This document shows positions 46,831-61,985 of a stretch of 64,000 bases of DNA, piece after piece (positions within the stretch are counted from its first letter, which is position 1; each line of letters starts with the position of its first letter). Both the position numbers and the translations under genes were made by a program. The DNA comes from Chelonoidis abingdonii (Eukaryota; Chordata; Testudines; Testudinidae). Location: positions 122,740,711-122,804,710 of the forward strand of contig NC_133773.1 in NCBI RefSeq assembly GCF_003597395.2, in the 5' to 3' direction. A model generated the notes under the pieces. It had not been told where the DNA came from and did not search any database. It saw only the letters and a list, made by a program, of their open reading frames with translations.

Positions 46831-47684
46831 TAATCTTACAAGAATAATTGGATCAGAAGTTAAAAGAGACATGCCCTAGGTTGTTTGCAGATAAGCTCTT
46901 ACATTCACTTTATTGTGGTACAACAAATTTAAACAAATACTTGATAGGGAATTTTTATTACTTTGCAAGTTAGGTTTGGCATTCCTTTCTAATATGTGGT
47001 CTAGTTGCACTTATTTTTTTCACTTGGTTTCAATTAATATCACATTTGTTCATAAAATGAAAGCCAAGCAATATTCAGGCAAAAACATTTCCATCCGGCT
47101 TCTCTTTTACATGTGGTTATCGCTGGATGCTCATGGAAGCGAAAAATGCATGTCACAGGAAAAACTTTTTTGAGCCTTATTAACTTCAAAACATATATAA
47201 GAACAAGCCTCTAAATTAACTGCATTATGATTCTATCAAAATTACTTGGATTTGACAAAAATGGAATTGTGGTAAGAGATGAATCAACCCTGATTTCTAT
47301 CAAAAGCCATTCAAACTAGAGCATGAATGAAGTGTCTCATTTTTCTGCACTGCAGTTCTCCAGACCCTTCACTAGTGAGAGTACAGTATTTCCAACAGGA
47401 AGCTATACTAGGTTTTCACCCTTTATGTATTTTTAGTCTATTCCTGTTTATGATGGCTATATTGAGCTTGATTCTACAAAATGCTGAATCCCAGTAATTT
47501 CAATGGGAGTTGAGGGCACTCAGCACCTTGCAGGATCATGTTTATAAAGTCCTAGTAAACTGTCTGGCCAAGATATCTTCTGTCCACACTTTGCTGTCAT
47601 GAGGCATATGTGTATGCATTGTGTATTGAATTTATGTACTGGTGTGAATTTCAAAACTGCAAGTTTTTAATCCTTCAGCAAGGA

Positions 47685-47835
47685 ACAACTGGATGTAGTG
47701 GGTCTATGAGAAAGACAAGGTGGGTCTTTTATTGGACCAAATTCTGCTGGTGAAGGAGACAAGCTTTTGAGCTACACAGAGCTCTTCTTCAGGTCTAGGA
47801 AAGGTAATCAGAGTGCCACAGATAAATACAAGAAG
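47685..47835 (-). mobile_element. Penelope-like 3' tail, antisense
   Basis: Minus strand reads GAGCTCTGTGTAGCTCAAAA, then GCTTGTCTCCTTCACCAGCA and GGTCCAATAAAAGACCCACC, a common turtle Penelope-type 3' end. It lies immediately left of the nested CR1 insertion. Confidence 0.55.
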
Positions 47836-48053
47836 GGAGAGTCTGTAGAATCATAGGACTGGGAGAGACCTCGAGAGGTCATCTAGTCCAGTCCCCTGCA
47901 CTCATGGAAGGACTTAGTATTATCTAGACAAAAGGTTCTCAAACTGTGGTCCGCAGACCACCAGTTGTCCGTGAGCTCCATTCAGTCGGTCGGCAGATAG
48001 TTCCATCTAAGGTGCGCACCTGGGCGGCCGCACACTAGAGAATGAAGGGCACC

Positions 48054-48099
48054 CACCTAATTAGTGGAGCCATGCAGGTGTGGCTCCACTAATTAGGTG
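48054..48099. repeat. Perfect 19-bp hairpin in the hAT element
   Basis: CACCTAATTAGTGGAGCCA at 48,054-48,072 is the exact reverse complement of 48,081-48,099, with an 8-nt loop. Confidence 0.95.
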
Positions 48100-48472
48100 C
48101 CTGGACCCTGGAAGGGTGAAGACACACATGTAAGTTGAGGTGGTGGCCTTGGGGCAGGGGCAGTGGGGTGAGAAGAGGGGGTGGGTGGAATATGGGACGT
48201 GCAAGGCTTCAGCAGCCAAAGAAAGACTTTCCAAAGCTCCAGAGTTGTGGCTGCCAGGGAGAGACGGCCCTCCTTCCGAGCCCCAGCTCAGGGGCTGCTG
48301 TGGCGGGGGGAGAGAGGGCACATCCATCACATTAGAAAGGCAAGACTAGTGATATTCAAACACAAGTTGTGTGCTTTTATTTGTAGAACAAAAAAAGTTC
48401 AATATTATTAAGTTTTTTTAATATAGCACTTTTATCCAAAGTGCTTTACAATAGTTAGCTAATTGTACAAAC

Positions 48473-48766
48473 AACATTTGGAAAAAAAGAACGGAGTACT
48501 TGTGGCACCTTAGAGACAAACAAATTTATTCAGGCATAAGCTTTCGTGGGCTAGAACCCACTTCATTGGATGCATGCTGTGGAAAATACAATAGGAAGAT
48601 ATATATATATATATATATATAGACAGAGAACATGAAAAAAATGAGTGTTGCCATACCAACTCTCAGGAGACTGATCAATTAAGGTGGGCTATTATCAGCA
48701 GGAGAAAAAAACATTTGTAGTGATAATCAAGATGGCCCATTTCAAACACTGTGAAACATTTGGAAA
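48473..48766 (-). mobile_element. Penelope-like fragment inserted in the hAT element
   Basis: Minus strand reads GGGCCATCTTGATTATCACT, then CACGAAAGCTTATGCCTGAA, AATTTGTTTGTCTCTAAGGT and GCCACAAGTACTCC, a well-known turtle Penelope-type 3' end. AACATTTGGAAA occurs at both edges (48,473 and 48,755), a 12-bp target duplication. A TA dinucleotide run lies at about 48,600-48,621. Confidence 0.85.
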
Positions 48767-48935
48767 GATCATTAAGTGGTCCACCGAAACTCTCAGCAAT
48801 TTTCAAGTGGACGACGAAAAAAAAAGTTTTGAGAACCACTGATCTAGTCTGTCCCTGATGGGTGTTTGTCTAACCTGCTCTTAAAAATCTCCAGTGATGG
48901 AGATTCCACAATCTCCCCGGGCAATTTATAACAGT

Positions 48936-49090
48936 GCAAAACCACCCTGATCAGTTAGTTTAAGGGTAAACACCTGTTGCAAGAGACCATTTAAGGTGAA
49001 GTGCGCAATTCACACCTCTGCAGTCACAGGACAAAGGAGGTTTAGTGGATTACAGATTGTTGTAATGACACATAAAATCAGTATTTCTGC
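48936..49090 (-). mobile_element. Penelope-like fragment, antisense
   Basis: CTCTGCAGTCACAGGACAAA, then TTTAGTGGATTACAGATTGT and TGTAATGACACATAAAATCA match in order and orientation the segment at 17,550-17,630 downstream of the GIY-YIG domain. Confidence 0.65.
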
Positions 49091-49536
49091 TGAGTACTAA
49101 GGGCGAAACCAATTCCGTGAATTTACATTAGTTCTGTTAAAACTTGGAAAGTGAATATAACCAGCGTAAACTATTGTGACCGAATTGTGGTCAAGCTTCA
49201 ACTTATTTGATCATTTAAAGCTTTAGGGCTGCCAGACAGAAAGGGTTAAAATAGCACCTAATTACTAGATTCCTCTTACACTGTAAGTGTGAAAGTTGAA
49301 TACATCATAAAAGTGGACATATTCTGCCTCTCTTGTAATACTTAGCTAGATGCCAGCACGATAATCTTAAACACATCTCGAATGCTTAGAGACTCAAGAT
49401 TTCAATCCCTCAGGAATTTAATATCTTGGCAAAAAAGGGAAGGTTTTGATAAGGTCTCTTGATATTAGAACTAACATAAGGCTGCAAATTCTGAAATTAC
49501 TGAAAACACCCTTAAATTGCTTTTAATGCATCTTAC

Positions 49537-49682
49537 CAGAAGGTCTGTTTTGCAGCTTGTATGACGCTTGCAGTCATCTCCACATCAATATAATCATAGT
49601 GCAGAGCTCCAGGATCTGTAGATGAACCGGTTTCAGCCAGTAAAATCCCAATCCATCTGCCCATGTCGTCAGATGATGAAGC
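49537..49682 (-). CDS. AFAP1: AFAP1 exon, PH2 C-terminal helix and tyrosine motif
   Basis: This 146-nt exon starts in phase 0 ([19 protein letters not shown]). It carries the invariant tryptophan of the PH C-terminal helix in DMGRW. After PH2 comes [16 protein letters not shown], in which the paired tyrosines (YDYI) match the kind of SH2-binding site described for AFAP1 and Src. It ends KQTF plus two bases of a cysteine codon completed by the next exon. Acceptor is TAG and donor is GTAAGA. The intron that follows is the largest in the window (8.9 kb) and contains the DIRS element and the nested CR1/hAT/Penelope insertion. Confidence 0.97.
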
Positions 49683-50862
49683 CTATGATGATGAGAAGAT
49701 CTTATAAAAACTCATAAATTATCACTGAAACAACAGGTTTTTTAATATTAATTACTTCATAATTACGCTTTCATTTTACTAACGTTAATATAATGATGCA
49801 TGTGAGGCTCTGGATCACCTTTGCCAAACTATGTTAACAAAAAGTAATATTCACTGAGGTTATTCTGCCATAACGAACATATTTAAAGCAACATGTTAAT
49901 AGATTATGGAGTAAAACAATATGAACAGTTCCAGCAAAAGAAGGAAAACATAAATGCATGAAGCCAGTGTATCTAGGTATGCACCTTGCTTATTTCAGAT
50001 TTCAGAAATCTGAGACAAATGTTTTCCACTACAAGGCTAAGCTTTTAAGAAAAGTAACTTGTCCAAATTGTAAAGACAGGATAACCTTGGACAAAGGAAT
50101 ACTAAAGCAGGTTGAAAAATTGGGGGGTGGAGGGGGGCATTAACATTGTGGAAATCATTCTAGTTTTTTAGTTTTTGAAACTGAATGCTCTTCAGTTTTT
50201 GAAAAATTTCATGCGATTTTATAGGCATTTCAATATTTATTTATTTTAAGTTTCTTTATTCAATGTAACAAACTCAAAGATTTTTTCCTTTAACTCAATT
50301 TCCTTACTGTAGTTCCTCTTCTTTATATTACACTTCATTCATTTCCTGTTCCTGTAAATCGTCATCCAACTAACCTGTACTGCGCATATATAGCATGACC
50401 CTTCTTCAAGGACAAGACACTGAACTGATCAGCACTTAAGAAAACCTGAGTGTTCAAAGTATCTGACCAAAGTCTGAAAATGAAAGTTTGCCTCCCACTA
50501 ATTTCCTTACAAATGCCACTACATGTTATTTTTATCTAAGGTTTCCAATTTTAACCAATAAAAAGTCAATAGAGCTACCCTGGAGCCATTTTTCATAGTT
50601 CAAGTTTGGTTTTAAATAAACACTGAAAAGAACTTATTTTAGCTCATTTGAAATTTCGTATGCTGTTTGTTTTATTCTGACTTTTTTTTGTGGGGGCGTG
50701 TTCCTACCCTTGGACTTGTTGCAAAGATATTAAATAATACAACTATGGAGCTCTTTAGTGTAGTTTTCCATTTTACAGATATTCCCTGCGTTAAGCAAGA
50801 GTGCATTCTCTCAGATTGGCTCAGTGGCTGTCAGTAGCTGTCTTCTCTTGGTCTTTGGACTT

Positions 50863-53760
50863 GCAGAATCCAAGTCTAGAAGGGACCACTGTGATCATCT
50901 AGTTTGACCTCCTATATAACACCGGTCACACAACTGCCCCAAAATAACCCCTACAGCATGTCTTTTAGAAAAAAACATCCAATCTTGATTTAAATATTGT
51001 CAGTGATGGAGAATCCACCATGACCCATGACAAGTTGTTCTAATGGGGCAATTAGCCACACCGCTTAAAAAAAAAAATTATGTGTTATTTCTTGTCTGAA
51101 TTTGCCTTGCTTCAACTTCCAGCCATTGGATCATGTTACACCTTTCTCTGCTAGTCTGAAGAGCCCATAAATAAATATTTGTTCCCCAGGGAGTACTTAT
51201 GGACTGTAAACAAGTCACCCCTTAACCTTCTCCTTGTTAAGGCAAGTAGATTGAGCTCTCTGAGTCAATCACCTATAAGGCATATTTTCTAGCCCTTTAA
51301 TCATTCTTGTGGCTCTTCTCTGAACACTCTCCAATTTATCACCATCCTTCTTGAATTGTGAATACCAGAACTCGACACAGAATTCCAGCAGTGATCACAC
51401 TAGTGCCAAATGCCAAGGTAAAATAACCTCTCTACTCCTACTTGAGATTCCCCTGTCAACGCATCCAAGGACTGCATTAGCCCTTTGGGCCACAGCATCG
51501 CACTGAGGGCTCATGTTCAGATGATTATCCAATAGAACCCCCAAATCTTTTTCAGAGTTACTACTTCCCAAGATAGACTCCCCCATCCTGTAACTATGAC
51601 CTACATCCTTTGTTCCTAGATGTATGCATTTACCTTTAGCCATATTAAAAGTGTATATTGTTTGCTTGCACCCAGGTGATCCAGATCACTCTGTATCAGT
51701 GATCTGTCCTCTTCATTATTTGCCACTCCTCTTAATTAATTTTTTGTTATCTGTAAACTTTATCAGTGATGACTTCATGTTTTCTTCCAGGTCATTAATA
51801 ATAATGTTAAAAAGTATAGGGGTAAGAATCTACCTGTGCAGGACTCCTCTAAAAATACATTAATTCAATGATGATTTCCTGTTTACATTTTGAGACCTAT
51901 CAGTTAACCAGGTTTTAATCCTTTTAATGTGTGCTATATTAAAAAACTAGAAAGATATAAAATAAATCAAAATGTCATGTATCTTACAGAAGTCTAAGTA
52001 TATTACAACACTACTATCTTTATCAACCAAACTTTTAATCTCATCAAAAAAAGATGTCAAGTTAGTTTGACAGGATCTATTTTCCATAAACCCATATTGA
52101 ATGGCATTAATTACCCTCCATTAAGCACCCTTGTAATTCTTTATTAATAGAGTCACATATAAGCACTCTATTATCTTACCCAGGATTGATGTCAGACAGA
52201 CAAACCTATAACTACCCAGTTCACCATGTTTACCCTTTTTTAAAATTAGCACAACATCAGCTTTCTCCTAGTCTTCTGGAACTTCCCCAGTGCTCCAAGA
52301 GTTATTGAAAAGCAACATTAATGGTCTAGCGAGTTCCTTAGTCAAATCTTTTAAAACTCTTGGAGGCAAGTTATCCAGACCTACTGATTTAAAAACGTCT
52401 AACTTTAGTAGCTGCTGTTTAACATCCTCCTGAGAAGACTAAATGAATGGAAAGAGTATTATCATATGCTATGACTACATCCTCTGTCCCCTGTCTCTCC
52501 CTTCCTCCCCTCCCTCAGTGCTTTTTCTGCATTATTATGACCTTCTTCCTCAGTTGAAGCTTTTGGGACCTCTTGTAAAATATTCTTAAACAATTCCCAA
52601 TTATCATTTACATTTCTCTGATTAATTTCCTCTTCCCAGCTGATTTGGCTCTTAATTGTTTTCAGCTTTGTGAAACTGGTCCTTTTAAAGCACCAAGTAC
52701 ATCACTGGTCTAGACTTTGCACATTACAAATGTGATCAAGTGTTTATCACTTTTACTTAAGTTGCCAGAAATTTTTAGTTCCTCTTTATCTGTCAAGATG
52801 AGGTGTGATATAGAATTCCCCAGGTTGGATGCAAGACTTTTTAAGATAGAAAATTGTCATCTGTACTATTTAGCAGTTTCAAGGATGTTTTAATTAAGGC
52901 AGCATAAGACCTCCAGCATACATCACTCAAATTAAAGCCCCAAATGATCACATAGTTTTTTCCCTTATGTTATGATAGGTGCATAAGGAGGCAGCCATCC
53001 TGTTCTCTAGTGTGATTTGGTGGTCTGTGGCAGACACCAACTAATACCCCATCTTGTGTTTTAGCAGTTAGGACATTGATCACTAAGCATTCAAGATAAT
53101 TTTTTTCAGAATTATCAGTGACTTGGAAACAGATAATGCAATTTTCGGCCTAGAGTGCCACTTCCCCTCCCTTATTGCCCACCTGAACCTTCCTTAACAG
53201 GCTAACCCTTGATTTAACATCCCAGTCATGAGAATCTTCCCCCGAGGTTTTAGTGATACCAACTTGATCAAATTTATGCTCATAAATGAACAATTCCAAT
53301 TCGTCTTGGTTGTTACCCAGGCTCACAGCATTAATGTACAGGCCATTAAAGAATTTCTTCTCTTCATGTCCTTTGGACCCTCAACTAATTCTGTTCTCAA
53401 TATCTCGATTTTGTCTTGAATCTTTTTAAGCTCCCAGAAATCCTAGCAAGTTCCTGGGTAACCCTGGGTCCAGTTCCTTAGCCCTGTGATCTGCATCTTG
53501 CTCCTCAACCTCATCATCCTGCTGCTCAGCTGCCAGACAGGGAGCTTCTGTACTTTCCAGCATCGCACTAGACTCCAGGGAAGGATGGGTACCAAGTACT
53601 CTGTTCAGCTCCATTGAAAAATGGACAGGTTTTAATTCGTGCCTGGTTGGTATTATTGAGGATCTCGATCTTTTGCTACCATTGCCTGCCAGACCAAATA
53701 ACTCCTTCCTCAGCAAGGTGCTCAGACACCTGGTTGTCCCAGAGGTCAGCAACACCTACC
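50863..53760 (-). mobile_element. Long CR1-type LINE with endonuclease and RT remnants
   Basis: Right to left on the minus strand: an ORF1-like acidic segment (53,426-53,755), endonuclease text NNQDELELFI, then QVGNKGGEVAL, VGVCHRPPNHTREQDG and IIWGFNLSDVCW, RT parts around 51,900-52,700, the C-terminus (EKDLGVLLDNHLNMSPQCDA), and the 3'UTR ending at 50,863 in TTGGATTCTGCA. Internal stops show it is dead. It is the longest LINE copy here, between the two PH2 exons of AFAP1. Confidence 0.82.
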
Positions 53761-54621
53761 CATCTGCCTGAGACATGCATATTTCCATGGAAGAATGCTT
53801 CACTCACTGCAGGACAGTGGTTTGGAAGAAGTTGATGTTCATAAAATAAATGCACCTCTATAAGCTTCATAGGGCAGGCAGTACTATTGAGACAGGTAAC
53901 TTTCTTCTGGCAAACCTGATCCATATGCAGCAGAATGCAGACTAGAGAGGACACTACTATGGGACAGAAGCACTAAGGCTATTTGCAATACTAGAGCTAT
54001 TATGCTAGCTTTTTCCATCCAATGCTGGAAGAGTACACACTGCTTAGCCTTGCTTGAAACAAGTCTAATGTAAATGATGGTATAATGGCCTGTGTACAAC
54101 TGGGAGTGTTTCACTGTTTACATGTGTGGTGTGCATGGTAGGTGGCCCAATTTGTGGCTAGGAACCAAATTTCTCTACTACAGATACACCCCCTGACGAT
54201 GACTTCAGAATAACAAATCTTAAAGTTGATTAATATGCCCAGGAGAAATAGAGATCCAGATCTCTAATCTTCAGTGTAGTGAGCCACAGCAAGGTTATTT
54301 AATTAGCACTCAGTCATCTGTATTCTGAGTTACCCCCTTGACAGAAGACTCTAACAGGGGAGGTGCCTAAGCACTTATAAAGGGAAGAGAAAAGGTCAGA
54401 GTGGAGAGAGAGACAGCAGAAAACATCTGAACAGGGAAGACTGTTGTAAAAAATCAACAATATTAGGGTTTTCCCCTTACATCAATTCTCATCCATATAA
54501 GTCTCTTTTGCCTGTAACTCTTAATTTGTTTATTTCTGTAATGTTTGTTACCCAGTTCTGTAACTGTATTATTTAACCATGGAAAGCATTTTGAAAGGCA
54601 GGTTGCATGAACGAGAGGTCA

Positions 54622-57717
<3,096 letters not shown>

Positions 57718-57745
57718 TATATCACACACACATACACACACCCAC
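57718..57745 (+). repeat. CA microsatellite, interrupted
   Basis: CACACACACATACACACACC; about ten CA units with TA and CC interruptions. Confidence 0.8.
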
Positions 57746-57778
57746 AAACATATTTTTAATTAAAAAAGTTGCTTATAC

Positions 57779-58321
57779 ATGTGATTCTCAAGCTGTGGTC
57801 TGTGGACCACCTGTGTCTACGACACAGTCCATGGAGTTGCTTCTATTTGTCAGGCTTTAAGCAATAATATTTTCTGCCATTTGCTGCCTCATGAATGAGC
57901 TCTTTTAGGGTTTCCAGAGACTTTTCTGACCATCTAAAGGGGAAAATAATCCCTTTGGGCACTGTTGAACCCTGTATAGTTGCTTCGTGGCTTTCTTTTT
58001 TTAGGGAATGAGGGAAAGGTCTTTTTTTAGGGAATGAGGGAAAGCTCAGCACTAAAATATACACATACCTACAGGCAGGAAGAGAGAAAGAGAGAATAAA
58101 TAGCATGGATACAAAATTTTGGGATGGAAAAGAGTTAAGCAAGCAACTCCACCTATCACATTTTCACCTGGTATCCTTAAATATTTAAATACTATCCTGA
58201 TGTTATCAAGTACTATGGGACCTATAGGAAAGGGGGATCAGGACTGAGGGGGGCAATGGCCTACAAGAAATTAGTTATCTTGTGAAGTTTTACACAATAC
58301 TAACTAGTTTGAAAACCACTG
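57779..58321. mobile_element. hAT-like element near AFAP1 exon at 58,418
   Basis: The left end GTGATTCTCAAGCTGTGGTC and right end ACTAGTTTGAAAACCACTG are degenerate versions of the CAGTGGTTCTCAAACT ends seen at 47,940. No duplication survives. Its right edge lies 97 bp from the exon donor. Confidence 0.65.
57995..58046 (+). repeat. 26-bp tandem duplication
   Basis: CTTTTTTTAGGGAATGAGGG plus AAAGGT at 57,995 is repeated at 58,021 with a change only at its end. Confidence 0.9.
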
Positions 58322-58417
58322 CAGTAGGGGCAATTTTATATGAACGGCTAGGCTAGGAGTCTATAGTGCTTTAGTTGCAGTGTAAGCTTGAGAATCTAAG
58401 AGAGTCAAATCACTTAC

Positions 58418-58567
58418 CACATGTTGGAACATCTTCCTCAGCTGATGAGGTCTGTTCATCTGTTGATGGCTTTTTCTTTCCTAAACTGATGATCTTTGTT
58501 ATTTTTTTCCCCGTTACTTTAGTCACTGCACCCTTGGTCTCTGACTTGGAACTCTTCTTCCTCTTAA
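58418..58567 (-). CDS. AFAP1: AFAP1 exon (basic linker before PH2)
   Basis: This 150-nt exon has acceptor TAG and donor GTAAGT. It completes a valine codon from the preceding exon and ends with one base of the glycine codon finished by the next. It encodes a very lysine-rich stretch ([13 protein letters not shown], then [19 protein letters not shown]) followed by acidic [14 protein letters not shown] just before PH2. The basic run could contribute to membrane, actin or nuclear contacts, but that is inference. A hAT-like element lies about 100 bp downstream of it in the intron. Confidence 0.96.
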
Positions 58568-58649
58568 CTATCAAGAAAACAAACATGGACATCTTAGTAC
58601 GTTTGAATGAAACCATTTATATTAAAGCACATGGATCAAAATAGAAAGG

Positions 58650-60895
58650 AAAACAACTTCACTGCAAATACACAAGAACAAAACTGACTTAATTCTTAAC
58701 ATAAGCATTTGGACAAAAGAGCTGCCTTCTGACAAGAGACACACAATTGCAGGTGCCATTAATGCTGATGCCCACATCACATGCCCAGCACAATATCAAA
58801 AATATGGCACACAAAAAGGTAAGACTAAAGCAAGTTTATCATTAAAATTCATCAGTCTAATTGCTCCTCTCCACTAGAACCATCTTCTAATTTAGAAGTG
58901 TGGTTGGGGTAATTCCATTGTGCATTCAGCCTGACTGCACTGGAACAAAAATGGAAGTTGGATGATCTCCTGTCACTGTTCCTTAAATGCATTTTCAACA
59001 TAATGCCATGGCAATGAATAAGACCATTCTTTTAGTAAGTATATGCCTGGCAAAAATATCCCTGCTATTGGAACTAGGTAACTATAAAGATCAGAATGGG
59101 TCTTTGGGAAGGGCATGTATTATAAGATAACTTTCCTTAATAATGGAAAAATCAAGATCACTTAACGCTCCCAATGACTAGGAGCTGGTGTTCATTTTTA
59201 TGGAAAGGATAGTGCAGAAAAAAATAGTTTATTGGATCTAATAATTATATATGGGAACATAAAATAATACATCAGTATGATTGGTATGAACATACAGATT
59301 GGTGCTGAACTTAACTTGCTCCCATTGAAGTGAACAAGATCAGTGCTGGGGACACAACTTTCAAAAGTGGTTAAATGACTGAAGAGCCTACATTATATAT
59401 TTTTTAAAAATATAGCAGACCATCACAACCAATAAAAAAAACCCCAAAAGCTGCACAAAACTTTCTTTGTGAAACCAGAACCATAATTATCTGGCTTGAG
59501 TTTTATCAACAATATAAAACTCAGCCTTGACCAACTATTATTGCAAACAGGGGCCCATTTTGAGCTCAACCTTAGTTGACAGACAAGAAACGAAATTTAA
59601 CTTAGTGGTTTTGACAGAGCTGAGCTGAGTTTCAGCTTGTTAGAACCATCTTCCCCCCCCTACACACACAAGCACACATGCACAAAAACAACTCTGTGGG
59701 TCTCAACTGAGCCCCCCCCAAAACAAATAAAAGGTTAATTTGAAAGATAAGAACTGAAATGTGAAACGTTGACTTAAAAAAATAACTGGTACAAATTATG
59801 TGAATTGGCAACTTATGGGAAAAAGAAATAATTCACAAATTCTCAAACCACAATTTGTTGTCTTTTTTTTTAGCCTTCATTATTTGTTAACACGGGAAAT
59901 TATTAGAAATTCCATCCGTCATCAAGACTGTCTCTTTCAGTGAGACTCCACCACCAACGTATATGCAGTGGGGGAGTCCTGTTTTCACAGGTGAAAGTGG
60001 ATTATCTGAAAATCTTCAGTAGAATGATGATTTGTGTGTGGGAACAAAAAGCTAAATCCTGCCCATGGATCTGCAAGGCTGGTGTAACCTAATATTGTGC
60101 AGTCCCTACATGCAGTGAATTCCCAAAGTTCTAGGGAAAGAGAGCATCTGATCTGCTCATATCATCATGAGCACAGGGAAACAGCAGGAGGCAGCACTTG
60201 ACTGAAGACAGGCTGCTATCTCACACAGCAGCAGCTTAAGAACAGCTTAAGAACATCTGCAGCTGTGGAGTAGGGGAGGGAGGGAAGAAGAATGCTTATG
60301 TCTGGGTTTGGGGAATAAATGTCCACGCCCCCCAGAGTTCAAAGAAAGTCAAATCAAGCTCAGTAAAGTGGAAAGTGCAAGGGAAGAATTCCCAGCTCCA
60401 GGAAAATGCAGTGAAGGGAGCCCATGTGAATTCTAATGTTCTTGCTTCCTCTACCTTCACTCCCCATGGTGTTTTATTCTGCCATGGAGAAGCAAGGCAG
60501 AGGAAATGACCTTTCTCCCAACCTCTTTCTCCTGCAGTATGTGAAAGGGATACATCCCCTGATCTCAAGACAGACTGGCAAGTAAGCCATTTCTTTTCAC
60601 CTCCTTCACCACAGCAGAACAAGATGTTGGTGGAGAGAGGGGAGCAGCAGCTCTGTGGGAGCAGAAGGGAGATCAGTGCACAGTGAAGCCAGCTTCCCTC
60701 AAATGGCTAACTGAGCTTTCACTCTCACTGCTACAGCTGATTTAAAAAACTGCAACTCACTGAGAACCCCTTAAAATGATTTAGTGATGACAGCCATGTG
60801 TTAATCCATTAAATGTCATTATTTTGTATTAGTCTCTTCACTACTACAAAAGTCTGACTCTGCTATGACAGAGTTGAAGGCCAAGAGTTTCAAGT
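58650..60895. other. AFAP1 intron, no feature recognised
   Basis: AT-rich sequence with a small duplication of CAGCTTAAGAACA at about 60,231-60,256. No gene or named repeat was found. Confidence 0.4.
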
Positions 60896-61221
60896 GACTA
60901 GTGCAGGGGTCGGCAACCTTTCAAAAGTGGTGTGCCGAGTCTTCATTTATTCACTCTGATTTAAGGTTTCGCATGCCAATAATACATTTTAACATTTTTA
61001 GAAGGTCTCTTCTCAAAGTCTATAATATGTAACTAAACTATTGTTGTATGTAAAGTAAATAAGGTTTTTAAAATGTTTAAGAAGCTTCATTTAAAATTAA
61101 ATTAAAATGCAGAGCCCTCTGACCAGTGGCCAGGACCCAGGCAGTATGAGTGCCACTGAAAATCAGCTCGTGTGCCCCCTTTCAGCACCCATGCCATAGG
61201 TTGCCTACCCCTGGACTAGTG
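60896..61221. mobile_element. hAT miniature (310 bp) with perfect duplication
   Basis: The element is 60,904-61,213. It begins CAGGGGTCGGCAACCTTTC and ends ATAGGTTGCCTACCCCTG. GACTAGTG is repeated exactly on both sides. The middle is AT-rich, unlike the GC-rich families nearby. Confidence 0.95.
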
Positions 61222-61517
61222 TTTTTGATTACCCAGCTTTGGACACTTCAAATGGGCCTGATTTTCAGAGGGTGTGCATTCAGCACTCTTTTGAAAATCA
61301 AGCCCCTATAAGGTACCTCATGTTGGGCACTCAGATCACTAGACACTTGTGAAAATTGTGGACTATGCACATATTTTGGATTTCCGTACCACAGACACAT
61401 GAAACTGGCTTGGGTGTCTACCGCAACACAATTTTTTATGCCTTCTGTAGTTTTACGAAAGTTTCTGTAGTATGTAAATGTAGCCATACATTTTGGATAT
61501 AGAAGTCATAGTGAGCT

Positions 61518-61985
61518 ACTGTGCTCAGGGACGGTGCAACCATTTAGGTGGACTAGGCGGTTGCCTAGGGCGCCGAGATTTGGGGGCACCAAAAAGCGCC
61601 CCCCAATTTTTTTTTTAAATGGTTGAGCAGCCGCTGCTGCTAGGACAGAGAGGGAGTCTGAGCTGCCAGCGGGAGCCGGCAGCCCAGGGTGTCCCCTGGG
61701 TCAGGGCGCCGCCACAGCAGCCGGCAGCCCAGGGTGTCCCCTGGGTCAGGGCGCCACCAGAGGGGGCGGCAGGCTGCTCCCGTGGAGCTGGTGCAGTGGT
61801 GCCTGCGGGTGGTCCACTGGTCCGCGGCTCAGATGGAGCTGCCGCAGTCGTGCCCACAGGCACACCGGACCCTCCGCAGGCACCACTGCGGCAGCTCCAC
61901 CGGAGCCGCGGGACCAACGCGTGGGGTGGCAAAATTGCCGTCCGCTTAGGGCGCTCAAAACCCTAGCGCCGGTCCTGACTGTGCT
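61518..61985. mobile_element. hAT GC-rich element (452 bp) with perfect duplication
   Basis: The element is 61,526-61,977. It begins CAGGGACGGTGCAACC and ends TAGCGCCGGTCCTG. ACTGTGCT flanks both sides exactly. It contains a 45-bp tandem duplication. The open frames on both strands are composition-driven. Confidence 0.94.
61675..61764 (+). repeat. 45-bp tandem duplication in the hAT element
   Basis: GCCGGCAGCCCAGGGTGTCC starts both at 61,675 and 61,720; the first 36 bases of each unit are identical (to GGGCGCC). Confidence 0.92.

Larger units (their letters stand above)
47932..48849. mobile_element. hAT non-autonomous element inside CR1
   Basis: The element is 47,940-48,841. Ends are AAAAGGTTCTCAAACTGTGG and AGTTTTGAGAACCACTG. 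Target duplication is ATCTAGAC/ATCTAGTC (7 of 8). Interior carries a hairpin at 48,054-48,099 and a later Penelope insertion at 48,482-48,754. Confidence 0.92.
47846..48935 (-). mobile_element. CR1 LINE 3' end, split by a hAT insertion
   Basis: The left piece (47,846-47,939) reads AGAATCATAGGACTGGGAGA and GAGGTCATCTAGTCCAGTCC. It resumes at 48,842 with ATCTAGTCTGTCCCTGATGG and GTTTGTCTAACCTGCTCTTA. Joined, they make continuous antisense CR1, so the inner DNA was inserted later. Confidence 0.9.

Noticed and set aside
46330..46872. 180-codon minus-strand open frame
   Set aside because: Antisense to a dispersed amniote repeat; translation shows no family and flanks show no splice pattern.
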